Shown: positions 35,614 through 44,646 of the stretch, in pieces
How the letters are laid out: the number at the start of each line of letters is the position of its first letter
Position numbering within the stretch: position 1 is the stretch's first letter
NCBI GenBank assembly: GCA_000434615.1
Contig: FR880797.1
Coordinates: forward strand, 19,884-83,530
Source of the DNA: Clostridium sp. CAG:510
Lineage (GTDB): Bacteria > Bacillota > Clostridia > Lachnospirales > Lachnospiraceae
DNA length: 63,647 nucleotides
Reading direction: 5' to 3'
Made by a program: the position numbers and the translations under genes
The notes under the pieces: model-generated
Seen by the model: the letters and a program-made list of their open reading frames with translations, nothing else
Told to the model about the DNA's origin: nothing
Databases searched by the model: none

Positions 35614-36804
35614 TCAGGGAAGTATAAATTTTTCAGTACCCCGGAGCTTTGCCTTCCAGGAGGGAGAACGGTCTCGCAGACATTCCACCGCAGCCGTAAC
35701 CTCTTTTATAATAGAAGCAACTTCCTCTTCTGTATTGTAATCGCTTAATGTCAGACGCAGGGCGCTGTTTGCAATCTCCCGCGGTCTGCCCAATGCCAGC
35801 AGCACATGGCTGGGATCTAAGGAACCGGAAGTGCAGGCGGAACCCGCCGAGGCACAGATGCCCTTGGAGTCCAGCAATACCAGCAAAGTTTCTCCGTCCA
35901 CCCCTTCGAAGCTGAAATTCACGTTTCCGGGCAGCCTGTGCTTGCTGTCACCGTTCAAAGTGGAGTGAGGAATTTGTGACAGACCCTCAATCAGCTTATC
36001 CCGCATAGCCTGCACCCGGCTGCTTATTTCTTCCAGGTGTGCCGAACATTCCTTGAGGGCTGCCGCCATGCCCACAATGGCGGGAACATTTTCCGTACCG
36101 GCGCGCCTGCCTCTTTCCTGGGCGCCGCCTTCGATCAGATTTGTCAGCACAATGCCCTTTTTCACATAAAGAGCACCTACACCCTTGGGTCCGTGAAACT
36201 TGTGGGCGGATAAAGAAAGCATATCAATATTCTGCTCCGCAACCGATATGGGCAGATGTCCCACTGCCTGCACGGCGTCCGTGTGGAATAAAATGCCCCT
36301 TTCACGACAAACAGCCCCAATCTCCCCGATGGGAAGAATGGAGCCTACTTCATTGTTTGCATACATAACCGTCACCAGACAGGTATCGTCACGGATAGCA
36401 TCCCGCACCTGCCCCGGTGTAATATTTCCCTGTTCTCCCACAGGTAAAAGCTCCACCGTAAAACCTTGTTCCTCTAACTTTTTCAGAGTATGCAGTACGG
36501 CGTGGTGCTCAAATGCCGTGGAAATAATGTGCTTTTTTCCCGCCTTTTCGCCAAGTCTGGCTGCCGACAGGATTGCCTGATTGTCCGCTTCACTGCCTCC
36601 GGAGGTGAAATAAATCTCCTTGGGGGAGCAGCCTAAGCATCCGGCTATCGCATTGCGGGAACTGTCCAGTGCATCCGCCGCCCTTTGTCCCACTGCGTGA
36701 AGACTGGAAGGATTGCCGTAATATTCCCGTAAAAAGGGGAGCATGGCCTTAAGAGCCGTTTCGCTCATTTTTGTGGTTGCCGCATTGTCTGCGTATATCT
36801 GCAT
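35614..36804 (-). CDS. nifS: Cysteine desulfurase (NifS/IscS group)
   Basis: A 396-residue PLP enzyme that takes sulfur from cysteine for Fe-S clusters and thio-modification. Visible features are IYADNAATTKMSE at the N-terminus, the PLP-binding Lys in SAHKFHGPKGVG, and the persulfide Cys in AGSACTSGSLDPSHVL. This loop is the class I (IscS/NifS) form. No IscU or thiI gene is adjacent, so the sulfur acceptor is unknown. GGAGGAG precedes the ATG. Confidence 0.93.
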   Translation of the reverse strand: MQIYADNAATTKMSETALKAMLPFLREYYGNPSSLHAVGQRAADALDSSRNAIAGCLGCSPKEIYFTSGGSEADNQAILSAARLGEKAGKKHIISTAFEHHAVLHTLKKLEEQGFTVELLPVGEQGNITPGQVRDAIRDDTCLVTVMYANNEVGSILPIGEIGAVCRERGILFHTDAVQAVGHLPISVAEQNIDMLSLSAHKFHGPKGVGALYVKKGIVLTNLIEGGAQERGRRAGTENVPAIVGMAAALKECSAHLEEISSRVQAMRDKLIEGLSQIPHSTLNGDSKHRLPGNVNFSFEGVDGETLLVLLDSKGICASAGSACTSGSLDPSHVLLALGRPREIANSALRLTLSDYNTEEEVASIIKEVTAAVECLRDRSPSWKAKLRGTEKFILP

Positions 36805-36886
36805 TTTCCATGCTCCTCCTTCCCTTTATAATCCCACATCTTTTGCTTAATCCCAGGGCTTTTGCCAACCGGAATTATCGAATCTC

Positions 36887-38563
36887 TTAGAGTCCTAATT
36901 TTTTCTCCAGCTTAGCAACAACATCTTTGATACAACCGTCCTTGAACGGGCTTACCAGTCCGACCTCTTCTACCATGCTGGTGAAGAAATCGCTTGCGGA
37001 CAGATAGCAGAGTTTTAAGTAGCTGTCCCATGCGGACTTGAAGTCTTCATCCATTTTTGCCTTGTACTGCAGAGCGTCCGTCTGTGCGATACAGTAATCG
37101 ATATAGTAGAACGGAGACATGTAAATGTGCTGCTGTTTCTGCCAGAAACCGCCCTTGGAGAAGAATTTTGCATCGCCGAAATCCCAGTGAGGCTTGTATT
37201 CCTGCTGTAATTTCTTCCATGCGGCATGTCTTTCCGCCGGAGTCATTTCGGGATTTTCGTATACGATATGCTGGAATTCATCTACCATACAGCCGTAAGG
37301 GATAAATGCCACAGCATCCTCTAAATGCATTTCTCTGTAATCATCCGCTCTGTCACCGAAAAACAGCTCCATCCAGTCGCCGGTGAAAAATTCCATGGAC
37401 ATTGAGTGTGTTTCTGCGGTTTCCATGGTAATGTCGCGATGCTCCTGAATAGGGTCTTTGCCGGATAAAAATCCCTGGAACGCATGACCGCATTCATGAG
37501 TTATGACATCAACGTCACCTTCTGTGCCGTTAAAGTTTGCAAAGATAAACGGAGAATTGTAGTCGGGCAGGTAGGTCATATAGCCGCCCGCTCTTTTGGT
37601 CTTTCTGCCGAGAACATCGAAAAGCTCGTTCTCCATCATGAAGTCAAAGAATTCCTTGGTTTCGGGAGAAAGCTCTGCGTACATCTTCTGTCCGTTCTTC
37701 AAAATATCTTCGGGAGTGCCGATGGGCTTGGGATTTCCTTCCTTAAAATAAACACCTTCGTCAATGTAGGAAAGCTTTTCCAGACCCAGTCTCTGTCTTC
37801 TTCTGTCATGCAGCTTTTCTGCAAAAGGCACGAAATCCTTCTTAATCTGATTGCGGAAGTTCTCCACCTCATCCTTGCCGTAGCAGTTGCGCTGCATACG
37901 GTAGTAGCCTAAGGTAACATAGTTGTCGTAACCAAGTGCCTTTGCCTGTGCATCTCTGTTCTTGACAAGCTTGTCATAAATTTCATCCAACTTGTCTGCG
38001 TTTGTTTCAAAGAAATCTGACATCTTGTCCCATGCTTTCTGACGGATTTGTCTGTCAGGGCTGATGGTGTAGGGACGGAGTAAGGAAAGGTTTAATTCTT
38101 CGCCTTCCCAGTCAATTTTTGCGGAAGCGATCAGCTTCGCATACTCGGTTACCAACGCATTTTCTTCCTGCATCAGGGGAATGAGTTTGGCATCGAAAGA
38201 TTTTAAGGAAAGTTCAATATTCTTAAAGGCTACGGGACCGATTTTCTCAACTAAATAATCCTTGTAGGAAGACTCATAGAGTTTTTTCTTGTACGCTACC
38301 ACCAGATTTTCCAGTTCGGGCATCTTCTCATCATAAAAATCCTGCTCTGCGCTGTAAAATTCATCCGCAGTATCTACGTCATGGCGAATTTGTGCAATGG
38401 TAATGTTGGTTGCCACTGTGTCATAAAGTGCATAAAATTTTTTGTGGACAGCGAACTGCTCTTCGCCGCTCTTTGCCGCATCCAGCTCTGCCATCAGGGC
38501 TTTCATGTCTTCCGCAACTTTATCAAAGTCCACTCTCTTGTAGGGCATGTCCTTAAATTTCAT
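36887..38563 (-). CDS. M3-family oligoendopeptidase (PepF-like)
   Basis: A 558-residue zinc oligopeptidase with a helical N-terminal half and the catalytic motif HECGHAFQGFL (HExxH) near residue 350; the third ligand Glu follows in METAETHSMSMEFF. It should degrade short cytoplasmic peptides. The ATG at 38563 is chosen over a GTG 18 bases earlier because AAGAAGG sits properly before it. That ribosome site is buried in a 21-bp stem, described separately. Confidence 0.93.
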   Translation of the reverse strand: MKFKDMPYKRVDFDKVAEDMKALMAELDAAKSGEEQFAVHKKFYALYDTVATNITIAQIRHDVDTADEFYSAEQDFYDEKMPELENLVVAYKKKLYESSYKDYLVEKIGPVAFKNIELSLKSFDAKLIPLMQEENALVTEYAKLIASAKIDWEGEELNLSLLRPYTISPDRQIRQKAWDKMSDFFETNADKLDEIYDKLVKNRDAQAKALGYDNYVTLGYYRMQRNCYGKDEVENFRNQIKKDFVPFAEKLHDRRRQRLGLEKLSYIDEGVYFKEGNPKPIGTPEDILKNGQKMYAELSPETKEFFDFMMENELFDVLGRKTKRAGGYMTYLPDYNSPFIFANFNGTEGDVDVITHECGHAFQGFLSGKDPIQEHRDITMETAETHSMSMEFFTGDWMELFFGDRADDYREMHLEDAVAFIPYGCMVDEFQHIVYENPEMTPAERHAAWKKLQQEYKPHWDFGDAKFFSKGGFWQKQQHIYMSPFYYIDYCIAQTDALQYKAKMDEDFKSAWDSYLKLCYLSASDFFTSMVEEVGLVSPFKDGCIKDVVAKLEKKLGL

Positions 38564-38568
38564 AAAAA

Positions 38569-38629
38569 AACCTTCTTTCACTATAAGATATATAACTACT
38601 GTATCTCTATCTTATAATGAAAGAAGGTT
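38569..38629 (-). promoter_or_regulatory. Long hairpin over the oligoendopeptidase ribosome site
   Basis: Arms 38569-38589 and 38609-38629 pair over 21 bases with a single G-U, loop 19. In the minus-strand RNA the 3' arm contains the AAGAAGG ribosome site and is followed at once by T7 and the ATG. It can act as an intrinsic terminator for the upstream hsp20 transcript, and any read-through RNA would have its ribosome site closed. Confidence 0.8.
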
Positions 38630-38729
38630 CTTTTCAACTTAAAACTTTATAAACCCACTCATTGGTATCATTCCTTTGTGTCAGGGAACTTGCCTTGTCC
38701 GGCAAGCCCCGCTGTTTTATCTTGCCGTT

Positions 38730-39179
38730 TTATCCTTCAATGGCGATATGTTTCTTCTGCTCTACTGCCTTAGCTTCCTTCTTGGGAATAGACAGTTTCA
38801 GAATACCGTTTTCATATTTAGCCTTGATATCATCCTCGGTAATACCGTCACCGACATAGAAGCTTCTGCTCATGCTGCCGGCATAACGTTCCTTACGGAT
38901 GTATTTGCCTTTCTTATCCTCTTCGTCCTTATCAAGACCCTTGGAAGCGGAAATAGTAAGATAACCGTCTGTCAAATCCAGATTCAGTTCGTCTTTCTTG
39001 AAGCCGGGCAGATCAATGTCTACTTCGTAACCGGTCTCATGCTCCTTTACATCCGTCTTCATCATATTTTTAGCTTTCTTGCCATACAGAGGATTACGTT
39101 TACCAAAGAAATCATCCTCGAATGGGAAGTCCATCATCTCATCAAATAAATCTTCACCAAAAATGCTAGGTAACATCAT
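38730..39179 (-). CDS. Small heat-shock protein Hsp20 (copy 1)
   Basis: A 149-residue alpha-crystallin-type holdase that binds unfolding proteins. The alpha-crystallin domain covers about residues 40-140, with VDIDLPGFKKDELNLDL, GYLTISAS and the C-terminal ENGILKLSIPKKEA (the I/L-x-I/L-type tail). Upstream, GGAGGA lies before ATGATG. A CIRCE element covers the promoter, so HrcA control is expected. It is a close paralog of the gene at 40567-41007. Confidence 0.95.
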   Translation of the reverse strand: MMLPSIFGEDLFDEMMDFPFEDDFFGKRNPLYGKKAKNMMKTDVKEHETGYEVDIDLPGFKKDELNLDLTDGYLTISASKGLDKDEEDKKGKYIRKERYAGSMSRSFYVGDGITEDDIKAKYENGILKLSIPKKEAKAVEQKKHIAIEG

Positions 39180-39306
39180 AAGTCATTCCTCCTTCTATGA
39201 GCAGTACAGCTTTGCTGTAACTGTCCGGAAACCATGTTTCCGAAAACTTTTCTGTTACACTCATTGGGAACTTAGGAACTTTTCTCTTTTCCTTTGTTCT
39301 AACTGT

Positions 39307-39349
39307 GTTATAACACATATTGTTAGCACTGTCAAGAGGTGAGTGCTAA
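39307..39349 (-). promoter_or_regulatory. Promoter with CIRCE operator, hsp20 copy 1
   Basis: TTAGCACTG-N9-GAGTGCTAA (39323-39349) matches the HrcA-binding CIRCE consensus with one mismatch. TTGACA (39330-39335) lies inside it and TATAAC (39307-39312) 17 bases on, on the minus strand. Confidence 0.92.
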
Positions 39350-39429
39350 TTTTTTTGTGAAAAATCTGTGAACTTTTTCACTGCAAATTTTCTACCTTAT
39401 ATCTCATGTATCTGCAGAAGTGTACCGGA

Positions 39430-40461
39430 TTATACGGCCTTCGCATACTCCTGCAGCTTCTGTTTGGCATCGGCGCTTAAATTCCTGGGGACGCGAATCT
39501 GGATAACTGCGTACTCGTCGCCTTTCTGGGAAGGATTCTTCATGGAAACAATACCCTTGCCTTTCAGACGAATCTTGGTGCCTGACTGTGTTCCTTCTTT
39601 AATTTTACAGCTCACTCTGCCATTCAGAGTAGGAACTATGGTTTCGCCGCCAAGAACGGCTGTTTCAAAAGGAATTTCCACGGTGGTGTAAATGTCCATG
39701 CCTTTCCGTTCAAAACCGGGTTTGCTCTGAACAGTTACTTCCAGAAGCAGGCTGCCGGCTCCGCCGCCGTTTTGTCCGGGCATACCTTTGCCTTTCAGAC
39801 GAATCTTCTGACCGGAATCAATGCCCGCAGGAATATGCACCTGCAGAGACTGCTCCCTACCATCCGGAGTACGGAAACGGATAACCTTGTCAGCGCCAAG
39901 TGCGGCTTCTTCAAAGCTTACCTCTACCTTGGCAAGCACATCTTCACCGTCCCTGGAGCGGCTGCGGCTCTTTTTGCCGGCTCCGCCAAAGAAGCCGTCG
40001 AAAATATCATCCAAATTGTCACCGGTATAATAATATTCCTGATACCCATCACCGGGATTTCCTTCAAAATGGAAACTGCCGTTGCCAAAGCCGCCTTCGC
40101 CGCCGAAACCGCCACGGAATCCCTGACCGCCAAATCCGCCGAAGCCCCGGCTTCCGAAACCGCCGAAGCCACCGGCGCCGCCGCCAAATCCCTGACCACC
40201 GGCACCGTACGCACCGCCCTGACCGGCGCCTTCCTCAAAAGCTGCATGACCAAACTGATCGTACAACTTACGTTTCTCTTTATCGCTCAAAACCTCATAT
40301 GCTTCCGTAACTTCCTTAAAAAGCTCCTCTGCCCTGGGGTCGTCTTTGTTCATATCCGGGTGATATTTCTTTGCCAGTTTCCGGTATGCTTTTTTGATTT
40401 CCGCATCCGTCGCTGATTTATTCACACCTAACACTTCATAATAATCTCTTTTTTGTGCCAT
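39430..40461 (-). CDS. DnaJ/CbpA-type co-chaperone (no zinc finger)
   Basis: A 343-residue J-protein. The J domain occupies residues 1-70 with HPD intact (KKYHPDMNKDD) and a Gly/Phe-rich segment follows (about 80-150). The C-terminal substrate-binding domains hold VHIPAGIDSGQKIRLKGKG and a second GTQSGTKIRLKGKG. The CxxCxGxG zinc motifs of DnaJ proper are absent, so it is the class II (CbpA) type that stimulates DnaK. It lies between the two hsp20 genes on the same strand; GGGAGGG precedes the ATG. Confidence 0.94.
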   Translation of the reverse strand: MAQKRDYYEVLGVNKSATDAEIKKAYRKLAKKYHPDMNKDDPRAEELFKEVTEAYEVLSDKEKRKLYDQFGHAAFEEGAGQGGAYGAGGQGFGGGAGGFGGFGSRGFGGFGGQGFRGGFGGEGGFGNGSFHFEGNPGDGYQEYYYTGDNLDDIFDGFFGGAGKKSRSRSRDGEDVLAKVEVSFEEAALGADKVIRFRTPDGREQSLQVHIPAGIDSGQKIRLKGKGMPGQNGGGAGSLLLEVTVQSKPGFERKGMDIYTTVEIPFETAVLGGETIVPTLNGRVSCKIKEGTQSGTKIRLKGKGIVSMKNPSQKGDEYAVIQIRVPRNLSADAKQKLQEYAKAV

Positions 40462-40530
40462 ATTCGTTATCCCTCCCTTCCGGATTTATTTTTTTCGTAC
40501 TTTTTGTCATTTCTCATTTTCATGATAGAA

Positions 40531-40556
40531 AAATGCCCCGGAGTTTGTTCCGGGGC
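40531..40556 (-). terminator. Terminator after hsp20 copy 2
   Basis: An 8-bp perfect stem GCCCCGGA/TCCGGGGC (40535-40542 with 40549-40556), loop of 6, then ATTTTTC on the minus strand, 11 bases past the stop. Confidence 0.9.
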
Positions 40557-40566
40557 AGCTTAAACA

Positions 40567-41007
40567 TCAGCCTTCAATTGCGACATGCTTCTTGGTTTCC
40601 ACTGCTTTTGCTTCCTTCTTAGGAACATCCAGCCGTAATACACCATTTTCAAATTTCGCATGTATATCTTCTTCGGTAACATAGTCACCAACATAGAAGC
40701 TTCTGCTCATTGCGCCGGCATAACGCTCCTGACGGATGAATTTGCCTTTCTTGTCTTCTTCATCCTTGTCAAGACCCTTGGAAGCGGAAATGGTCAGATA
40801 ACCGTTTTCCAGCTCAACATTAACTTCATCTTTCTTGAAGCCGGGCAGGTCAACCATGATTTCGTAACCGTTATCCAACTCCTTAACATCGGTCTTCATA
40901 ATCTGTTTTGCATGTTTGCCATACAACTCCTTGCTTACATCGGGGAATGCAAAACCATCCATAAAGTCATCAAAAATATCTCTACCAAATACACTGGGCA
41001 TCATCAT
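40567..41007 (-). CDS. Small heat-shock protein Hsp20 (copy 2)
   Basis: A 146-residue Hsp20 nearly parallel to copy 1 (shared GFKKDEVNVELENGYLTISA-type core, RQERYAGAMSRSFYVGD and VPKKEAKAVE tail). It differs mainly in the N-terminal 25 residues, the part that sets oligomer form and client choice. It has its own CIRCE promoter and its own terminator, so it is a monocistronic heat-shock gene. Confidence 0.95.
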   Translation of the reverse strand: MMMPSVFGRDIFDDFMDGFAFPDVSKELYGKHAKQIMKTDVKELDNGYEIMVDLPGFKKDEVNVELENGYLTISASKGLDKDEEDKKGKFIRQERYAGAMSRSFYVGDYVTEEDIHAKFENGVLRLDVPKKEAKAVETKKHVAIEG

Positions 41008-41131
41008 AAGTCCTTCCTCCTTCTATGACCGCACAACCTTGGTCGTGCAGAAAATGGAAACCTTCGTTCCATTTGTTTACATTTTCATTTAGGAACTCCG
41101 GAACATTTCTCTCTTCCTTTGTTCTACGTGT

Positions 41132-41174
41132 ACTATAACACTTATTATTAGCACTGTCAAGAGGTGAGTGCTAA
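41132..41174 (-). promoter_or_regulatory. Promoter with CIRCE operator, hsp20 copy 2
   Basis: TTAGCACTG-N9-GAGTGCTAA (41148-41174) with the same 9-base centre as the first CIRCE. TTGACA (41155-41160) and TATAGT (41132-41137) are 17 bases apart on the minus strand. Confidence 0.92.
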
Positions 41175-41289
41175 TATAATTATAAAGAAATTATAAACAA
41201 AAAATAAACTGTAATATTCCCATTCTTGATGTTTTATGCTATACTGGAAGCACTATTTTGCAAAATAATGTGAAAAAAAGGAGATTTTT

Positions 41290-42663
41290 ATGAATACACA
41301 GGATAAAAAAAGAAGTTCCTTTTCCGGAAAGATAGGTTTTGTACTGTCTGCCGCAGGCGCTTCGGTAGGTCTTGGCAACATCTGGCGTTTCCCTTATCTG
41401 GCTGCTAAATACGGCGGCGGCATCTTTCTCATTATTTATATTTTACTGGCGCTGACCTTCGGCTACAGTATGATTATTGCGGAAACCTCCATCGGTCGTA
41501 TGACCGGGAAAAGTCCCGTCGGCGCTTTTTCTTCCTTCGGAAAATCCCGCTGGCTTTCCTTCGGCGGCTGGTTCAATGCCATTATTCCTATTCTGATTGT
41601 TCCGTATTACTCCGTTATCGGCGGCTGGGTTATCAAATATCTCGTGGAATATATCAAAGGAAACGGCAGCCTGCTGGCAACAGACGGTTATTTTTCTTCC
41701 TTTATCACGGACGGACTTTCCACGGAAATCTGTTTTATTGTGTTTGCCCTGTTTACCCTCGGCATTATTTATGCCGGTGTGCGTAACGGTATTGAACGTG
41801 TGTCGAAATTCATGATGCCGGTTCTGGTCGTTCTTTCCGTGATTATCGCGATTTACTCCGTTTCCCGCCCGGGTGCTTTAAAGGGTGTGGAGTATTTCCT
41901 TATTCCCAATATGAAAAATTTTTCCTGGATGACCGTTGTGGCAGCCATGGGTCAGATGTTCTATTCCCTGTCCATTGCCATGGGTATTCTGATTACATTC
42001 GGTTCCTATATGAAAAAGGATATTTCCATTGAAGACTCCACCCGGAACGTGGAAGTTTTCGACACGGCGATTGCCATTATGGCAGGTCTTATGATTATTC
42101 CCGCCGTATTTTCCTTCTCCGGCGGCGACCCGGATACCCTGCAGGCAGGTCCTTCCCTGATGTTCATTACCATTCCCAAGGTATTTGACAGCATGGGCCT
42201 CGGCACCGTTATCGGTATTTTATTCTTTCTTCTGGTGCTTTTTGCCGCCGTTACCAGCTCCATTGCTTTGACGGAAAGCGCCGTTTCTACCTTTGAGGAC
42301 GAACTGGGCTGGGGCAGAAAAAAAGCAACCGTTTGGGTCGGTGTGATCATGCTGCTTCTGGGAAGCCTTTCTTCCCTGGGCTACGGACCGCTCGCCAATG
42401 TGAAAATTCTCGGCATGCAGTTTCTGGATTTCTTTGATTTCCTGACCAACTCCGTTATGATGCCCATTGCCGCCATCGCTATCTGCCTGCTGGTTTCCAG
42501 GGTAATCGGTGTCAAACGCATTGAGGAAGAGGTACTGCACGGCGAAAGCTCTTTCCGCAGAAAGAAGGTTTTCTACATCATGATTCAGTACCTCTGCCCG
42601 ATTTTTGCGGTGATCATCTTGATCAGCTCCATCGCAAACGCCTTCGGATGGATTTCTATGTAA
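41290..42663 (+). CDS. SNF/NSS-family sodium-dependent amino-acid symporter
   Basis: A 457-residue transporter with the LeuT fold, eleven likely helices. TM1 has the signature ASVGLGNIWRFPYLAAKYGG, with the unwound Gly-rich region that binds sodium and substrate. The TM6 region reads MGQMFYSLSIAMGILITFGS, and the later TSSIALTES fits TM8. It imports an amino acid or related amine with Na+; the substrate is unknown. AAAAAAGGAG precedes the ATG and a terminator follows. Confidence 0.94.
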   Translation: MNTQDKKRSSFSGKIGFVLSAAGASVGLGNIWRFPYLAAKYGGGIFLIIYILLALTFGYSMIIAETSIGRMTGKSPVGAFSSFGKSRWLSFGGWFNAIIPILIVPYYSVIGGWVIKYLVEYIKGNGSLLATDGYFSSFITDGLSTEICFIVFALFTLGIIYAGVRNGIERVSKFMMPVLVVLSVIIAIYSVSRPGALKGVEYFLIPNMKNFSWMTVVAAMGQMFYSLSIAMGILITFGSYMKKDISIEDSTRNVEVFDTAIAIMAGLMIIPAVFSFSGGDPDTLQAGPSLMFITIPKVFDSMGLGTVIGILFFLLVLFAAVTSSIALTESAVSTFEDELGWGRKKATVWVGVIMLLLGSLSSLGYGPLANVKILGMQFLDFFDFLTNSVMMPIAAIAICLLVSRVIGVKRIEEEVLHGESSFRRKKVFYIMIQYLCPIFAVIILISSIANAFGWISM

Positions 42664-42667
42664 GTTT

Positions 42668-42704
42668 AAAAAGACTGTATGCCCGATGGACACACAGTCT
42701 TTTT
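42668..42704 (+). terminator. Terminator after the symporter
   Basis: An 11-bp stem AAAAAGACTGT/ACAGTCTTTTT closes a 15-base loop five bases after the stop codon and ends in T residues. Confidence 0.9.
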
Positions 42705-42770
42705 ATTATGGTTATGTACACACAAACTTTTGCTGTTCTTTTGCCGCTTTTCACGGCATCTGTATTACGA

Positions 42771-44552
42771 TTACTCTACATCCTGCAGAGCTGCATAATC
42801 TTCTTCGCCGGTACGAACCTTTACAACCTTGTCTACGTTGTAAACGAAAATCTTACCGTCACCGATATGACCGGTGTAAAGAGCCTTCTTGGCAGCTTCC
42901 ACAACTTCGGATACAGGAATCTTGCTGACTACAACTTCTACTTTCACCTTAGGGAGCAGGGTGGCATCCATTTCAACACCACGATACATCTCGCCGGCAC
43001 CCTTCTGAATACCACAGCCCATAACCTGCGTCATGGTCATACCGGTTACACCAAGGTCGTTCAGCGCTTTCTTCAGGTTTTCAAACTTCGCCAGTTTTGC
43101 AATAATAACTACCTTATAAATACCTTCTGCCAAAGTCATATTGGGAGCCTCGGCAACCTTAACGGCTGCATTCTTCTGGAACTCTGATGCCTTTTCGTAA
43201 TCAGAAACACCAAGATCGGTATTCTCATTTACATCCATAGTCATGGTGTTGGAAATATCCATAATGCTGAAGCCTGCATATGCAGAAGGAAGACCATGTT
43301 CGGTTACATCCAGACCTGTAATTTCCTCTTCTTCGGAAACACGTAAGCCGAAAATCTTCTTAATTACAAGGAAGGCAATGGTAATGGTAACTGCCGTCCA
43401 TGCTGCGGTACAAAGCATACCGAATAACTGGATTCCTAACTGCCTGAAGCCGCCGCCGTAGAAAAGACCTTTGCCGGCAATCTGGTTTGCACCGCCGCTG
43501 ATTGCTCTTGCAAATGCGGGAGCGCTGTCGGTTGCAAACAGACCTACTGCAATGGTACCCCAGATACCATTCATAAAGTGAACGGCAACTGCACCAACAG
43601 GGTCATCAATTCTTAATTTATAATCTAAAAGCCATACACCAAATACAACTAAGAGACCGGAAACAAGACCGATAATGGTTGCACCGAGTGCATCGCAGAC
43701 ATCGCAGGGAGCGGTAATGGCAACCAGACCTGCCAGGGATGCGTTCAGACACATGGAAACATCGGGCTTACCGTATTTAACCCAGGTGAAAATCATGGCA
43801 ACAACAGTTGCAACGGAAGGAGCAATGGTAGTTGCCACGAAAACGGAACCCATTTCTTCAATGGAAGTAGCTGCGGCGCCGTTGAAACCATACCAGCCAA
43901 GCCAGAGAATAAATACACCAAGACATCCAATCGGGAGGTTATGTCCGGGGAATGCATTTACTTTTGTAATTTTGCCGCTCTTATCTTTTACGAATTTACC
44001 GATACGGGGACCAACCATTGCGGCACCGATTAAAGCACAGATACCGCCAACCATGTGGATACAGTTGGAACCTGCAAAATCGTGGAATCCCATCTGTGCT
44101 AAGAAGCCGCCGCCCCATGTCCAGTGTGCTTCAATGGGATAGATAACAGCAGAAATAACAGCGGAATATACACAATAGGATAAAAATCTGGTTCTTTCAG
44201 CCATAGCGCCAGAAACGATTGTTGCGGTGGTGGCACAGAATACTAAGTTGAATACGAAGTTGGACCAGTCAAAGTGGGCATAATCCGTAAAAATGTCAAA
44301 CCCGGGCTTACCAATAATACCTAAAAGGTCTTCTCCCAAGAAAAGCCCGAAACCAATCAAAATAAACATCACCGTACCGATACAGAAGTCCATCAGGTTC
44401 TTCATCAGGATATTACCGGCGTTCTTCGCTCTGGTAAATCCGGTCTCCACCATTGCAAAGCCTGCCTGCATCCAGAACACGAAGGCTGCGCCAATGAGGA
44501 ACCAGACACCGTATACTTCGCTGGTGATTGCACTCATAATTTCCTCTGTCAT
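42771..44552 (-). CDS. amt: Ammonium transporter fused to a PII signalling domain
   Basis: A 593-residue fusion. Residues 1-410 are an Amt/Mep/Rh channel of eleven helices with AMAERTRFLSYCVYSA, the pore-region IYPIEAHWTWGGGFL and HMVGGICALIGA, and PVGAVAVHFMNGIWGT (second pore His). A linker leads to a GlnB/GlnK-like domain (about 480-593) with IIAKLAKFENLKKALNDLGV, the T-loop QKGAGEMYRGVEMDATLLPK, and GDGKIFVYNVDKVVKVRTGE, the usual C-terminal PII motif. PII Tyr51, the uridylylation site, is Met here. The second ATG (44552) is better spaced from GGAGGA. Confidence 0.92.
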   Translation of the reverse strand: MTEEIMSAITSEVYGVWFLIGAAFVFWMQAGFAMVETGFTRAKNAGNILMKNLMDFCIGTVMFILIGFGLFLGEDLLGIIGKPGFDIFTDYAHFDWSNFVFNLVFCATTATIVSGAMAERTRFLSYCVYSAVISAVIYPIEAHWTWGGGFLAQMGFHDFAGSNCIHMVGGICALIGAAMVGPRIGKFVKDKSGKITKVNAFPGHNLPIGCLGVFILWLGWYGFNGAAATSIEEMGSVFVATTIAPSVATVVAMIFTWVKYGKPDVSMCLNASLAGLVAITAPCDVCDALGATIIGLVSGLLVVFGVWLLDYKLRIDDPVGAVAVHFMNGIWGTIAVGLFATDSAPAFARAISGGANQIAGKGLFYGGGFRQLGIQLFGMLCTAAWTAVTITIAFLVIKKIFGLRVSEEEEITGLDVTEHGLPSAYAGFSIMDISNTMTMDVNENTDLGVSDYEKASEFQKNAAVKVAEAPNMTLAEGIYKVVIIAKLAKFENLKKALNDLGVTGMTMTQVMGCGIQKGAGEMYRGVEMDATLLPKVKVEVVVSKIPVSEVVEAAKKALYTGHIGDGKIFVYNVDKVVKVRTGEEDYAALQDVE

Positions 44553-44587
44553 AATCATTCCTCCTCAAAGTTGTTTTGATTAAAAGG

Positions 44588-44634
44588 TTTGTTTTGCAAA
44601 ACAAAAAAGGCACTACGATTTTTCGTAGCGCCTT
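44588..44634 (-). terminator. Terminator hairpin in the amt leader, followed by a palindrome
   Basis: Arms 44607-44618 and 44623-44634 form a 12-bp stem (one G-U) ending in T6 on the minus strand. It is both downstream of the ABC permease gene and between the amt promoter and amt. A perfect 18-base palindrome TTTGTTTTGCAAAACAAA (44588-44605) follows immediately. Confidence 0.8.
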
Positions 44635-44646
44635 TGCTATGGAGAG

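Noticed and set aside
38569..38629. Insertion-element inverted repeats
   Set aside because: No transposase or target duplication; the loop is only 19 bases, so a hairpin in RNA is the better reading.
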